Origin: Alphaproteobacteria bacterium
GTDB lineage: Bacteria; Pseudomonadota; Alphaproteobacteria; Rhodospirillales; Magnetospirillaceae
DNA length: 49,454 bases
Direction of reading: 5' to 3'
NCBI GenBank assembly: GCA_021325215.1
Contig: JAJPHO010000072.1
Span: forward strand, 1-49,454
In this document: positions 23,015-30,902 of the stretch, one piece after another
Position numbering within the stretch: position 1 is the stretch's first letter
How the letters are laid out: every line of letters begins with the position of its first letter
Notes under the pieces: model-generated
The model's database searches: none
Told to the model about the DNA's origin: nothing
What the model saw: the letters and a program-made list of their open reading frames with translations, nothing else
Program-made: the position numbers and the translations under genes

Positions 23015-24654
23015 GCAAGGCGATGAAACTGGCCGGGCTGTGCCTTCTTCTGATATCGGCGGGCGGCCTGGCGCTGTACGAGTGGGTTCTGCCCGGCCTG
23101 TCGAGCGCGCGCCCCGAGCCTCCGCGCGCCGAGATCGCGGTGGCGACGTTCCTGCTGCGGAACAGCGTGCCGGAGGACGCGAAGCGCCTGGTGAACCCGC
23201 TCGGCGCCGATCCTGCCGACATCGCCGCCGGCCAGATGATCTTCCAGAAAAACTGCGAAGTCTGTCACGGCCATGATGGCGCCGGGCACACCCAGATCGG
23301 CCAGCGCGAATTTCCCCGGGCGCCCGAATTGGCGGCCTTGCTGCCGGCCATGACCGATGGCGAGATCTTCTATCATGTCCGCAACGGCATCCGGAACACG
23401 GGTATGCCGGCCTGGGGCTTCCCCGACCGCGACATGTGGCAGCTGGTGCTGTTCATGCGCCATCTGCCCAAGACCGCCGAGACCGCCGCCGACGATTCCT
23501 ACGCGCATCCCGACCCGGGCACCCGCCATTTCGTCGGCTCGGAGGCCTGCAAATCCTGTCATGCCGAGATCTATGAGCGGTGGAAGAAGACGCCGATGGC
23601 GAATGTGGTGCGCGATCCGAAAGCGCATCCCGGCGCCATCATTCCGGACATGACGAAGCCCGATCCGCTGCTGACCTTCACGGCGGATGACGTCAGCCTG
23701 GTCTATGGCAGCCTCTGGAAGCAGCGTTATTTCAAACGGGTCGGCGACGATTATTACCCCGAGCCGGCGCAATGGGACGTCACCCACAAGATGTGGCGGC
23801 CTTATTTCGTCAAGAACGGCACCGATTGGTGGGCCGCCTCGTTCCCGGCCGACAATTTCCAGCGCCCCACCAGCCAGCTGTGCGACGGCTGCCATTCGGT
23901 GAATTTCGATGTGACGACCAAGACGCCGGCGGAATGGAATGTCGGCTGCGAATCCTGCCATGGGCCGGCCAGCGAGCATGTCAAAAATCCGATCTGGCGA
24001 ACCGTCATCAATCCGGCCCGGCTGGACTTCGTCGGCGCCAACGACACCTGCATCCAATGCCACTCCCAGGGACGGCCGCCGGGCAATCCGATCGGCGGCA
24101 AGCTCTATGACTGGCCGGTCGGCTTCCATATGGGCGCCCGGCTCTCCGATCATTGGATGCTCGAAGAGCACAAGCTCGGGGAAACCTCCTTTACCCATTT
24201 CCCCGACGGCACCGCGCACAAGAACCGGATGCAGGGCAACGATTTCACGCAAAGCCTGATGTATGCGCGCGGCGTCACCTGCTTCAGCTGCCACGATGTG
24301 CACGGCACCGCGAATCCCGCCGAACTCCGCGCTCCGCCGGATCAGATCTGCCTGGCCTGCCATGGGCCGAACACGCAGAACGGGCCCCATGCCGAGACGA
24401 TCGAGGCGCACACGCACCACAAGCCGGGCAGTGCCGGCAGCCAGTGCATCGCCTGCCATATGCCGGCCATCGAGCAGACCATCGCCGACGTCACCGTGCA
24501 TGCCCACACCTTCAAGGTCATCACACCGGCCGAAAGCGAGAAATATCAGATCCCCAATCCCTGCATCGTCTGCCATGCCGGCAAAACGAACGATTGGGCG
24601 GCCGAGGCCCTGAAAGGCTGGAAGAGCGCTTCGCCGTGGCGGATGCAGGATTGA
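23011..24654 (+). CDS. Nine-haem cytochrome c (monohaem domain fused to an eight-haem domain)
   Basis: A 547-aa membrane-anchored periplasmic cytochrome. A single N-terminal hydrophobic segment (LAGLCLLLISAGGLALYEWV) is followed by a class I haem domain with CEVCH at 82-86 and a Met ligand in GMPAWGF. From residue 180 an octahaem module starts: CKSCH 180, CDGCH 291, CESCH 313, CIQCH 347, CFSCH 424, CLACH 447, CIACH 479, CIVCH 518. Total nine CxxCH. The octahaem part resembles cytochrome c554/DmsE-like carriers. It is coupled to the rhodanese-ChrB gene. Likely moves electrons to a periplasmic acceptor; which one is unknown. Confidence 0.9.
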   Translation: MSKAMKLAGLCLLLISAGGLALYEWVLPGLSSARPEPPRAEIAVATFLLRNSVPEDAKRLVNPLGADPADIAAGQMIFQKNCEVCHGHDGAGHTQIGQREFPRAPELAALLPAMTDGEIFYHVRNGIRNTGMPAWGFPDRDMWQLVLFMRHLPKTAETAADDSYAHPDPGTRHFVGSEACKSCHAEIYERWKKTPMANVVRDPKAHPGAIIPDMTKPDPLLTFTADDVSLVYGSLWKQRYFKRVGDDYYPEPAQWDVTHKMWRPYFVKNGTDWWAASFPADNFQRPTSQLCDGCHSVNFDVTTKTPAEWNVGCESCHGPASEHVKNPIWRTVINPARLDFVGANDTCIQCHSQGRPPGNPIGGKLYDWPVGFHMGARLSDHWMLEEHKLGETSFTHFPDGTAHKNRMQGNDFTQSLMYARGVTCFSCHDVHGTANPAELRAPPDQICLACHGPNTQNGPHAETIEAHTHHKPGSAGSQCIACHMPAIEQTIADVTVHAHTFKVITPAESEKYQIPNPCIVCHAGKTNDWAAEALKGWKSASPWRMQD

Positions 24655-25005
24655 ACGGGTGGCCGTCTCGTGAAGTGTAATCTATTTCACACCCGCCGGC
24701 CGGCCGGGCTGTCGTATCCTTCGAGGAAAGCACCGTCAGGCTTCAAGTCCCTGGTCCCTGCTTCATCCAGCCTTGCCGCGAAGTCCGGGGCACGAATTCC
24801 GGAAACGCGCCTTACCGGGTCGGGGAGTGTTTTCTCGGTCATCTTCAAGCCGGACCTCACAGCGGGGCAGGTTTCCGCTTTCGTCGACAATCCCGCTTCG
24901 TTCGGGTAGGGCTTCAGTTGGGGCGGAACGGTTTCGCCGGCGATGATTGATCCCGGCCCGCGCCGCCCCGAGCGGATCTCTCACGGGCTTTGGGATTGTG
25001 CAAAC
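24655..25005. other. Intergenic stretch, no gene supported
   Basis: 351 bp between the cytochrome and the glutamate-synthase-like gene. A weak dyad GTGAA...TTCAC at about 24670-24690 lies just after the cytochrome stop. No terminator, RNA gene or coding signal that I can support. It should contain the promoter of the next gene. Confidence 0.5.
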
Positions 25006-26619
25006 ATGACGCTGTTCAGCCGATATACGGTTTTCGTCTTATGCATCCTCGTCACCATCGGCGGCGTTCTGCTCGCCGATGCGGAAGGAGCGCAGTGGCC
25101 GTGGATCGTGTCCGCCTGTACCGGCGCGCTGTCGGTGCTCGGTTTCCGTGATCTGGTTCAGGGCCGGCATTCGATCCAGCGCAATTACCCGATCATCGGC
25201 CATATCCGCTGGATGGTGGAGCTGATCCGGCCGGAGATCCGCCAATATCTGATCGAGGGCGAGGAAGACGCGGCACCGTTCTCGCGCGCCCAGCGGTCGC
25301 TGGTTTACGAACGCGCCAAGGGCCAGCTGGGCGAACATCCCTTCGGCACCCTGCTGGAGACCTATCGCGACGGCTACGAGTTCATCAGCCATTCCAGCCG
25401 CCCCAAGCCGGCGGCCGATCCCAAGAGCTTCCGCATCACCATCGGCGGCGATCAATGCGCCAAGCCCTATTCGGCCTCGATTTTCAACATCTCGGCGATG
25501 AGCTTCGGCTCGCTGTCCGCCAATGCCATCCGGGCTCTGAACAAGGGCGCGGCGATGGGTGGCTTTTATCACGATACCGGCGAGGGCTCGATCAGCCCCT
25601 ATCACCGCGAATTCGGCGGCGACATCGTGTGGGAAGTGGCCAGCGGCTATTTCGGCTGCCGCGACGCCAAGGGCCATTTCGACCCGGCCCGCTTCGCCGA
25701 GCAGGCCAAGGCCGAGCAGGTCAAGATGATCGAGATCAAGCTGAGCCAGGGCGCCAAGCCCGGCCATGGCGGCATTCTGCCGGCCGCCAAGGTCACTCGC
25801 GAAATCGCCGAGACGCGCGGCGTGCCGATGGGCGAGGATTGCATCTCGCCCGCCATCCACAGCGAATTCTCCACCCCGCTGGAGCTGATGGATTTCATCG
25901 CCCGCCTGCGCGAGGGCTCGGGCGGCAAGCCGGTCGGCTTCAAGCTGTGCCTCGGCCATCCGTGGGAGTTCATGGGCATGGTCAAGGCCATGCTGCAAAC
26001 CGGCATCCGGCCCGATTTCATCGTCATCGACGGCGCGGAAGGCGGCACCGGCGCGGCGCCCACCGAATTCAGCGACCATCTCGGCATCCCGATGCGCGAG
26101 GGCTTGCTGTTCGTGCACAACACCCTGGTTGGCGCCGGGCTGCGCGACCAGATCAAGATCGGCGCGGCGGGCAAGATCGTCAGCGCCTTCGACATCGCCA
26201 GCGTGCTGGCCATCGGCGCCGATTGGGTCAACGCCGCGCGCGGCTTCATGTTCGCGGTGGGCTGCGTGCAGTCGATGAGCTGCAACACCAACCATTGCCC
26301 GACCGGCGTCGCCACCCAGGACAAATTGCGCCAAAAAGCGCTGGTCGTTCCCGACAAGGCCCTGCGGGTGCAGCGGTTCCATGACAATACCGTCAAGGCG
26401 CTGGCCGATCTGCTGGCCGCCGCCGGCCTGGAACATCCCTCCGAGATCGGGCCGCACCATCTGGCGCGGCGGATCAGTATCGCCGAGATCAAGCAATTCT
26501 CCGAACTGCATGTGTTCCTCCGGCCTGGCGAATTGCTGGGCACGGACTGCGAACACAAGCTCTATGCCCGCAATTGGGCCTTGGCCTCCGCCGAGCGCTT
26601 CGAGGCCCTGGCGAGCTGA
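25006..26619 (+). CDS. FMN-binding glutamate-synthase-like protein, membrane anchored
   Basis: A 537-aa protein with two N-terminal hydrophobic segments (FVLCILVTIGGVLLADA, WIVSACTGALSVLGF) followed by a GltB central/FMN-type TIM barrel: SAMSFGSLSANAIRALNKGA, GEGSISPYH, KLSQGAKPGHGG, GAEGGTGAAP, and the Fe-S cysteine motif C-x5-C-x4-C (GCVQSMSCNTNHCPTG). These are the FMN and [3Fe-4S] elements of glutamate synthase, but the glutaminase domain is missing. Such stand-alone proteins are common and their substrate is unknown. No close partner gene; the next gene begins after the SD-sequestering hairpin. Confidence 0.88.
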   Translation: MTLFSRYTVFVLCILVTIGGVLLADAEGAQWPWIVSACTGALSVLGFRDLVQGRHSIQRNYPIIGHIRWMVELIRPEIRQYLIEGEEDAAPFSRAQRSLVYERAKGQLGEHPFGTLLETYRDGYEFISHSSRPKPAADPKSFRITIGGDQCAKPYSASIFNISAMSFGSLSANAIRALNKGAAMGGFYHDTGEGSISPYHREFGGDIVWEVASGYFGCRDAKGHFDPARFAEQAKAEQVKMIEIKLSQGAKPGHGGILPAAKVTREIAETRGVPMGEDCISPAIHSEFSTPLELMDFIARLREGSGGKPVGFKLCLGHPWEFMGMVKAMLQTGIRPDFIVIDGAEGGTGAAPTEFSDHLGIPMREGLLFVHNTLVGAGLRDQIKIGAAGKIVSAFDIASVLAIGADWVNAARGFMFAVGCVQSMSCNTNHCPTGVATQDKLRQKALVVPDKALRVQRFHDNTVKALADLLAAAGLEHPSEIGPHHLARRISIAEIKQFSELHVFLRPGELLGTDCEHKLYARNWALASAERFEALAS

Positions 26620-26640
26620 CCGGTCATTGGAACCGAAAAA

Positions 26641-26678
26641 TCCCTGACGCATTGAGAGAGGGAGAGGTGCGTCAGGGA
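26641..26678 (+). promoter_or_regulatory. Hairpin overlapping the Shine-Dalgarno of the DUF3008-type gene
   Basis: TCCCTGACGCA (26641-26651) pairs perfectly with TGCGTCAGGGA (26668-26678), 11 bp, 16-nt purine-rich loop. The 3' arm contains the AGGGA of the ribosome binding site GGGAGG (26675-26680), which sits 6 nt before the start at 26687. There is no T-run, so a terminator is unlikely. It may restrict translation until opened by heat, a protein or a ribosome. Inference. Confidence 0.55.
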
Positions 26679-26686
26679 GGTTCATG

Positions 26687-26878
26687 ATGCCGGCAAAATC
26701 CAAAGCGCAGCAGAAAGCCGCGGGCGCCGCACTGGCGGCCAAGCGCGGCGAAATCCAGAAAAGCGAGCTCAAGGGAGCCTCGCGCGAAATGGTCGATTCG
26801 ATGAGCGAGAAACAGCTTCGCGACTTCGCGTCGACCACCCGCAAAGGCAAGCCTGGACATGTCGGTAAGACTCACTGA
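26687..26878 (+). CDS. Small DUF3008-type protein, 63 aa
   Basis: Sequence MPAKSKAQQKAAGAALAAKR then GEIQKSELKGASREMVDSMS and FASTTRKGKPGHVGK matches the short DUF3008 family, highly charged proteins of unknown function seen in alpha- and gammaproteobacteria and often annotated with stress-induced genes. The start could also be the ATG 3 bp upstream. Its ribosome binding site lies in a hairpin arm. It is followed by a small gene for another stress-type protein, with 65 bp between them. Confidence 0.85.
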   Translation: MPAKSKAQQKAAGAALAAKRGEIQKSELKGASREMVDSMSEKQLRDFASTTRKGKPGHVGKTH

Positions 26879-26943
26879 CCTTCTTCGGGGAAATCCGCCT
26901 GCTGCTGCCCGGCTGATCTTTCTCATCCATCGGAGGTGAAGCC

Positions 26944-27522
26944 ATGAAAGTGGAAAAGGAGCTGTCCCTGCGCGAGGCCGCCGGGATTTTCGACGATCCG
27001 GCGGATTTCGATAAGGCCGTCGAGGAATTGCTGAGTTCAGGTTTCGATCGTGCGGAAATCAGCGTATTGGCGTCTCAAGCCGCCGTCGAAGCCAAGCTCG
27101 GGCATCACTATGAAAGGACCGCCGATGTGCTCGACGAGCAAGGCGTGCCGCGGATCAGCCTGATTCCGAAGGCGGATGTCGGCAACGCCAAGGGCTTGCT
27201 GATCGGCGGGCTGGTCTATATCGGCGCGCTGGCCGCCGCCGGACCGATCATCGTCGCGGGCGGAAGCGTCGCCGCCGCGGTCGGAGCGGCCTTGGCGGCG
27301 GGCGGAACCGGCGGCGTGGTCGGCGGCTTTCTCAGCAAGCTGATCGGCGACACTCACGGCAAGCGGATCGAGGAGCAGCTGGAAAAAGGCGGACTGGTGC
27401 TATGGGTGAGCCTGCGCGACGAAGGGCATGAGCGGCGGGCCATCGACATCCTGCGCAAGCATCACGCCACCGAGATCGAGGCCCATACCCTTCTGGTGCC
27501 GCCGAAACAGGCGGGAGCCTGA
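26944..27522 (+). CDS. Hypothetical protein with Gly-rich hydrophobic core (stress-protein-like), 192 aa
   Basis: Three parts by eye: an N-terminal alpha/beta domain (LREAAGIFDDPADFDKAVEE, then LLSSGFDRAEISVLASQAAV), a Gly/Ala-rich hydrophobic hairpin (GLLIGGLVYIGALAAAGPII, then VAAAVGAALAAGGTGGVVGG) and a C-terminal ferredoxin-like half (GGLVLWVSLRDEGHERRAID). This layout recalls the general stress protein 17M / DUF1269-like group. GGAGGTG precedes the ATG. With the preceding gene it forms a small stress-type pair. Convergent with the cNMP/TrxR-like gene, whose stop is 18 bp away. Confidence 0.65.
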   Translation: MKVEKELSLREAAGIFDDPADFDKAVEELLSSGFDRAEISVLASQAAVEAKLGHHYERTADVLDEQGVPRISLIPKADVGNAKGLLIGGLVYIGALAAAGPIIVAGGSVAAAVGAALAAGGTGGVVGGFLSKLIGDTHGKRIEEQLEKGGLVLWVSLRDEGHERRAIDILRKHHATEIEAHTLLVPPKQAGA

Positions 27523-27539
27523 CGGCTCGGAGCAACGGC

Positions 27540-29222
27540 TCAGTGGGCCGCCAGCACGCTATGCAAGGCCGCCACCACTTGGGCGCCTTCGCCGACGGCG
27601 GCGGCGACCCGCTTGATCGAGCCCGAGCGCACGTCGCCGATGGCGAAGACGCCCGGCACGCTGGTTTCCAGCGGCAAGGCGCGGCGGCCGAAGGCGGGCC
27701 AGGGTTCGCCGGCGGCTTCGTCACCGGTCAGGATGAAACCGTGCTTGTCGAGGGCGACCGGACAGTCCGCCAGCCAGGAGGCGTTGGGATCGGCGCCGAT
27801 GAACAGGAACAGATGCCGGATCGGCTTGGCGACCATTTTTCCCGTTTGTTTGCAGCGGATTTCCAGGCCTTCCAACCCGGTGGCGGGGTCGCCGGCCAGC
27901 GAGGTGACCTCCGCGTGAAAATGCACGGTTACGTTGGGCAGAGCGGCGATCCGGTCGATCAGATAGCGCGACATCGAGGCGTCCAGGCTGGGGCCGCGCA
28001 CGATCAGATGCAGGTGCTGGACCTTCGGCGCCAGGAAGACCACCGCCTGGCCGGCCGAGTTGCCGGCGCCGACCAGCGCGACTTCGCTGCCGGCGCACAG
28101 CTTGGCCTCGACCGGCGATGCCCAATAGGAAATGCCGGCGCCCTCGAACTCTTCCATGTTCTCGACCGGCAGCCGGCGATAGCGGGCTCCGGAAGCGATG
28201 ACCACCGTGCGGGCGCGCAATTGCTGGCCGCCGGAGACGGTGAGGATCAGCGGCTCGCCCGGCTTTCGCTCGCTGCCGCCGCAATCGAGGGTCTCGACGG
28301 TGACCGGAATGGCCACTTCGGCGCCGAATTTCTGCGCCTGATTATAGGCGCGGGCGGCCAAGGCGTGCCCCGAAATGCCGGTGGGGAAGCCCAGATAATT
28401 CTCGATCCGCGCCGACGCTCCCGCCTGTCCGCCGAAGGCGCGCGCATCGAGCACCACCACCGACAAGCCTTCCGAGGCGGCATAGACCGCGGTGGCCAGC
28501 CCGGCGGGGCCGGCGCCGATCACGGCCACGTCGTATAGCTTGTCGGATTTCAGCTCGGGCGTGATGCCCAGGCAGCGGCCGATCTCGGCGATGGTCGGGC
28601 GTTTCAGCATCGAGCCGTTGGGACACAGCATCAGCGGCAGATCTTCCTCGATCAGGCCGAGCCGTTCGACCATTTCGCGGCCCTCGGTGCCGCGATAGGC
28701 ATCGACGACGGAATAGGGATACCCGTTGCGTGTCAGAAAACCCTCGATCCGCACCAGGGCCGGATCGTTGTGGGCGCCGACCAGCACCGATCCCACCCCG
28801 TCCTGGATCAGGGCGGTGCGCCGCAGGATGAAGGCGCGCATGATGGTTTCGCCGATTTCCGCCGAGCCGATGATCAGGGCGCGCAGATGGGCGGGGCAGA
28901 AGCTGACCACCTCGCAGCCTTCGGCACCGGCGCGGACATCGACCATCGAGGCACGGCCGGCCAGCTGCGAGACTTCGCCGGTGATGCTGCCGGGGCCATG
29001 ATTGGTCAAATTGTCTTCATGGCCGGCGCCGTCGCGCCGGTAGATCTTGGCTTCGCCTTCGAGAACCAGAAAAGCCGGCGAGTGCCGTTCGCCGATCGAG
29101 GCCAGGGTTTCGCCGGGTTCGTAGCGCCGGGGCTGGCCGGAGGCGAAGCGGCGGGCGATGGTGATCTGATCCGCGGTCAGGATCGGAAAAATCTGATGAC
29201 GCCGCGTATCTCGCAAATTCAC
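27540..29222 (-). CDS. Cyclic-nucleotide-binding / glutaredoxin-like / thioredoxin-reductase-like fusion
   Basis: A 560-aa cytoplasmic flavoprotein. Residues about 10-130 form a CRP-type cNMP-binding domain, about 145-215 a thioredoxin/glutaredoxin-like fold (GFLTRNGYPYSVVDAYRG), and 230-555 a thioredoxin-reductase-type FAD/NAD(P)H domain (VAVIGAGPAGLATAVYAA, VALVGAGNSAGQAVVF, GVFAIGDVRSG). The CxxC of thioredoxin reductase is replaced by ISYWASPVEA, so it cannot use the usual disulfide relay. The same fusion is known in many proteobacteria as an FAD-dependent oxidoreductase of unknown substrate. It is divergent from the Tat-exported flavoenzyme. Confidence 0.9.
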   Translation of the reverse strand: MNLRDTRRHQIFPILTADQITIARRFASGQPRRYEPGETLASIGERHSPAFLVLEGEAKIYRRDGAGHEDNLTNHGPGSITGEVSQLAGRASMVDVRAGAEGCEVVSFCPAHLRALIIGSAEIGETIMRAFILRRTALIQDGVGSVLVGAHNDPALVRIEGFLTRNGYPYSVVDAYRGTEGREMVERLGLIEEDLPLMLCPNGSMLKRPTIAEIGRCLGITPELKSDKLYDVAVIGAGPAGLATAVYAASEGLSVVVLDARAFGGQAGASARIENYLGFPTGISGHALAARAYNQAQKFGAEVAIPVTVETLDCGGSERKPGEPLILTVSGGQQLRARTVVIASGARYRRLPVENMEEFEGAGISYWASPVEAKLCAGSEVALVGAGNSAGQAVVFLAPKVQHLHLIVRGPSLDASMSRYLIDRIAALPNVTVHFHAEVTSLAGDPATGLEGLEIRCKQTGKMVAKPIRHLFLFIGADPNASWLADCPVALDKHGFILTGDEAAGEPWPAFGRRALPLETSVPGVFAIGDVRSGSIKRVAAAVGEGAQVVAALHSVLAAH

Positions 29223-29386
29223 GATTTTGGTCCCCCGTCTGGCTCGCCACTATAATTTGCTGCCGCTGGCGCCGGGCCGTCAATTCATTCGGTCCCGTTG
29301 CTTTTCTTGCCGGACTTTTGCGCAATGTTTGCCAAAATTGCCTCCGGCATCGACTATCTGCGGGCAACCGCATGGGGAGACCGGGG

Positions 29387-30586
29387 ATGAATTCCGATTT
29401 CGCGCGTCGGCGCTTTCTGCGCTATCTGGCGGCCAGTCCGCTGTTCGCCGCGGCGCACTCGCTGCCGGCCAAGGCGGCGAATGAATTCTGGCGCGATTTC
29501 ACCATCACCAGCGCCGACCAGGCCCTCGACATTTTCGATCTGGAGAAGATGGCCAAGGACAATGTTCCGCCGGCCCATTGGGCGTCGCTGATCGGCGGCA
29601 CCGAGGGGGATCAGGACGTGCTGGCCAACCGGCAGGGCTTCGCCAAGTTCCGCATCAAGCCGCGCCGCCTGGTCGACACCAGCAAGCTGGATATGAGCGT
29701 TACCCTGTTCGGCCGCAAATGGCCGACGCCGATCATTCTCGATCCGGTCAGCCGGTTGAACGCCTTTCATCCCGATGGCGAAACCGCCGTCGCCGGCGCC
29801 GCCCGCAAGCGCGATCATCTGCAGGTCTATGCGACCCTGGCCACCCATCCGATCGACGAAGTGATCGCCGCGCGCGGCGAGCCGGTGTGGTGCCAGCTCT
29901 ATCCGACCGCCGACTGGGCGATCACCCAGGGCCTGATCAGAAAGCAGGAAGCGGCCGGCTGCCCTGTCGTGATGGTGACCATCGACAATCCCTCGACCAT
30001 GGGCCGGGTCACCGCGGCGCGCGGCAAGCAGAACGACACCCGTACCTGCACCGACTGCCATTCGACCGAGCCGGGCGGCGCCTATGTCCGCCTGCCGATG
30101 TTCGACGGGCTGGATGCCACCAAACTGACCGCGACCACCACCAACAAGCTGACCTGGGACCTGATCCCCCGCCTGCGAGACGCGACCAGGATGAAGATCA
30201 TCCTCAAGGGCATCATGAGCGCCGAGGACGCCGCGCTGGCCGTACAGCACAAGGTCGACGGCATCGTCGTTTCGAACCATGGCGGACGCAGTGAGGAAAG
30301 TGGGCTGTCGACCATCGAAGTGCTGCCCGAAGTGGTCAAGGCGGTCGGCGGGCGCGTGCCGATCCTGATCGACAGCGGCTTCCGGCGCGGCAGCGACATC
30401 TTCAAGGCGCTGGCCCTGGGCGCGACGGCGGTGTGCGTCGGGCGCCCCTATGTGTGGGGATTGGCTGCCTATGGCGAGGCGGGCGTCGACCGCGCTTTGC
30501 AGATCCTGACCGAGGAATTCAAGTCGGCGATGATTTCGTTCGGCGCGCCCTCGATCAAGGCCATCGACAGGTCCTTTCTATTCTAG
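29387..30586 (+). CDS. FMN-dependent alpha-hydroxy-acid oxidising enzyme, Tat-exported
   Basis: A 399-aa member of the lactate oxidase/dehydrogenase (LldD/GOX) family. The N-terminus RRRFLRYLAASPLFAAAHSL is a twin-arginine signal, so the folded flavoprotein is exported. The FMN TIM barrel is clear: PTPIILDPVSRLNAF, ILKGIMSAEDAALAV, the catalytic His298 in VVSNHGGRSEESG, ILIDSGFRRGSDIFKAL, and VCVGRPYVWGL. The usual RQLD after HGG is RSEE, which may shift specificity. It is divergent from the cNMP/TrxR-like gene and 37 bp upstream of the stand-alone Lrp-type domain. Substrate not known. Confidence 0.88.
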   Translation: MNSDFARRRFLRYLAASPLFAAAHSLPAKAANEFWRDFTITSADQALDIFDLEKMAKDNVPPAHWASLIGGTEGDQDVLANRQGFAKFRIKPRRLVDTSKLDMSVTLFGRKWPTPIILDPVSRLNAFHPDGETAVAGAARKRDHLQVYATLATHPIDEVIAARGEPVWCQLYPTADWAITQGLIRKQEAAGCPVVMVTIDNPSTMGRVTAARGKQNDTRTCTDCHSTEPGGAYVRLPMFDGLDATKLTATTTNKLTWDLIPRLRDATRMKIILKGIMSAEDAALAVQHKVDGIVVSNHGGRSEESGLSTIEVLPEVVKAVGGRVPILIDSGFRRGSDIFKALALGATAVCVGRPYVWGLAAYGEAGVDRALQILTEEFKSAMISFGAPSIKAIDRSFLF

Positions 30587-30623
30587 GCTATAGTGCGGCC
30601 GATTGATGATTTCGGAGAGGACC

Positions 30624-30902
30624 ATGGTCGGCGAATACAACGTCAGAACCATTTTCGTGCAGATCAAATGCCGCCTCGGCACCGCCTATAAGGTCGCCGA
30701 GAAGATCGTCGACACCATCGAGGAAACCTCGGAGGTGCATTCCACTTCCGGCCAGTTCGATCTGCTGGTCAAATTCAATATTGGCGCCAATCAGGACCCG
30801 GGCGTGTTCGTCACCTCGGTGGTTCAGCGCATCGAGGATGTGGTCGATACGCACACTTTGATCGCCTTCAACGCCTTCACGCCGAACATCAATCCGGCGT
30901 GA
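30624..30902 (+). CDS. Stand-alone Lrp/AsnC ligand-binding (RAM) domain protein, 92 aa
   Basis: The 92-aa product is an Lrp/AsnC effector domain without a DNA-binding helix-turn-helix: VRTIFVQIKCRLGTAYKVAE, HSTSGQFDLLVKFNIG, VQRIEDVVDTHTLIAFNAF. Such free RAM domains bind amino acids or partner with full-length regulators. GGAGAGG lies 5 nt before the ATG at 30624. The gene overlaps the end of the convergent amino-acid permease gene by 14 bp. Confidence 0.88.
   Translation: MVGEYNVRTIFVQIKCRLGTAYKVAEKIVDTIEETSEVHSTSGQFDLLVKFNIGANQDPGVFVTSVVQRIEDVVDTHTLIAFNAFTPNINPA

Noticed and set aside
24670-24909. Small plus-strand gene (79 aa) after the cytochrome
   Set aside because: No ribosome binding site, low-complexity Ser/Pro composition and no recognisable fold; the region reads as noncoding.
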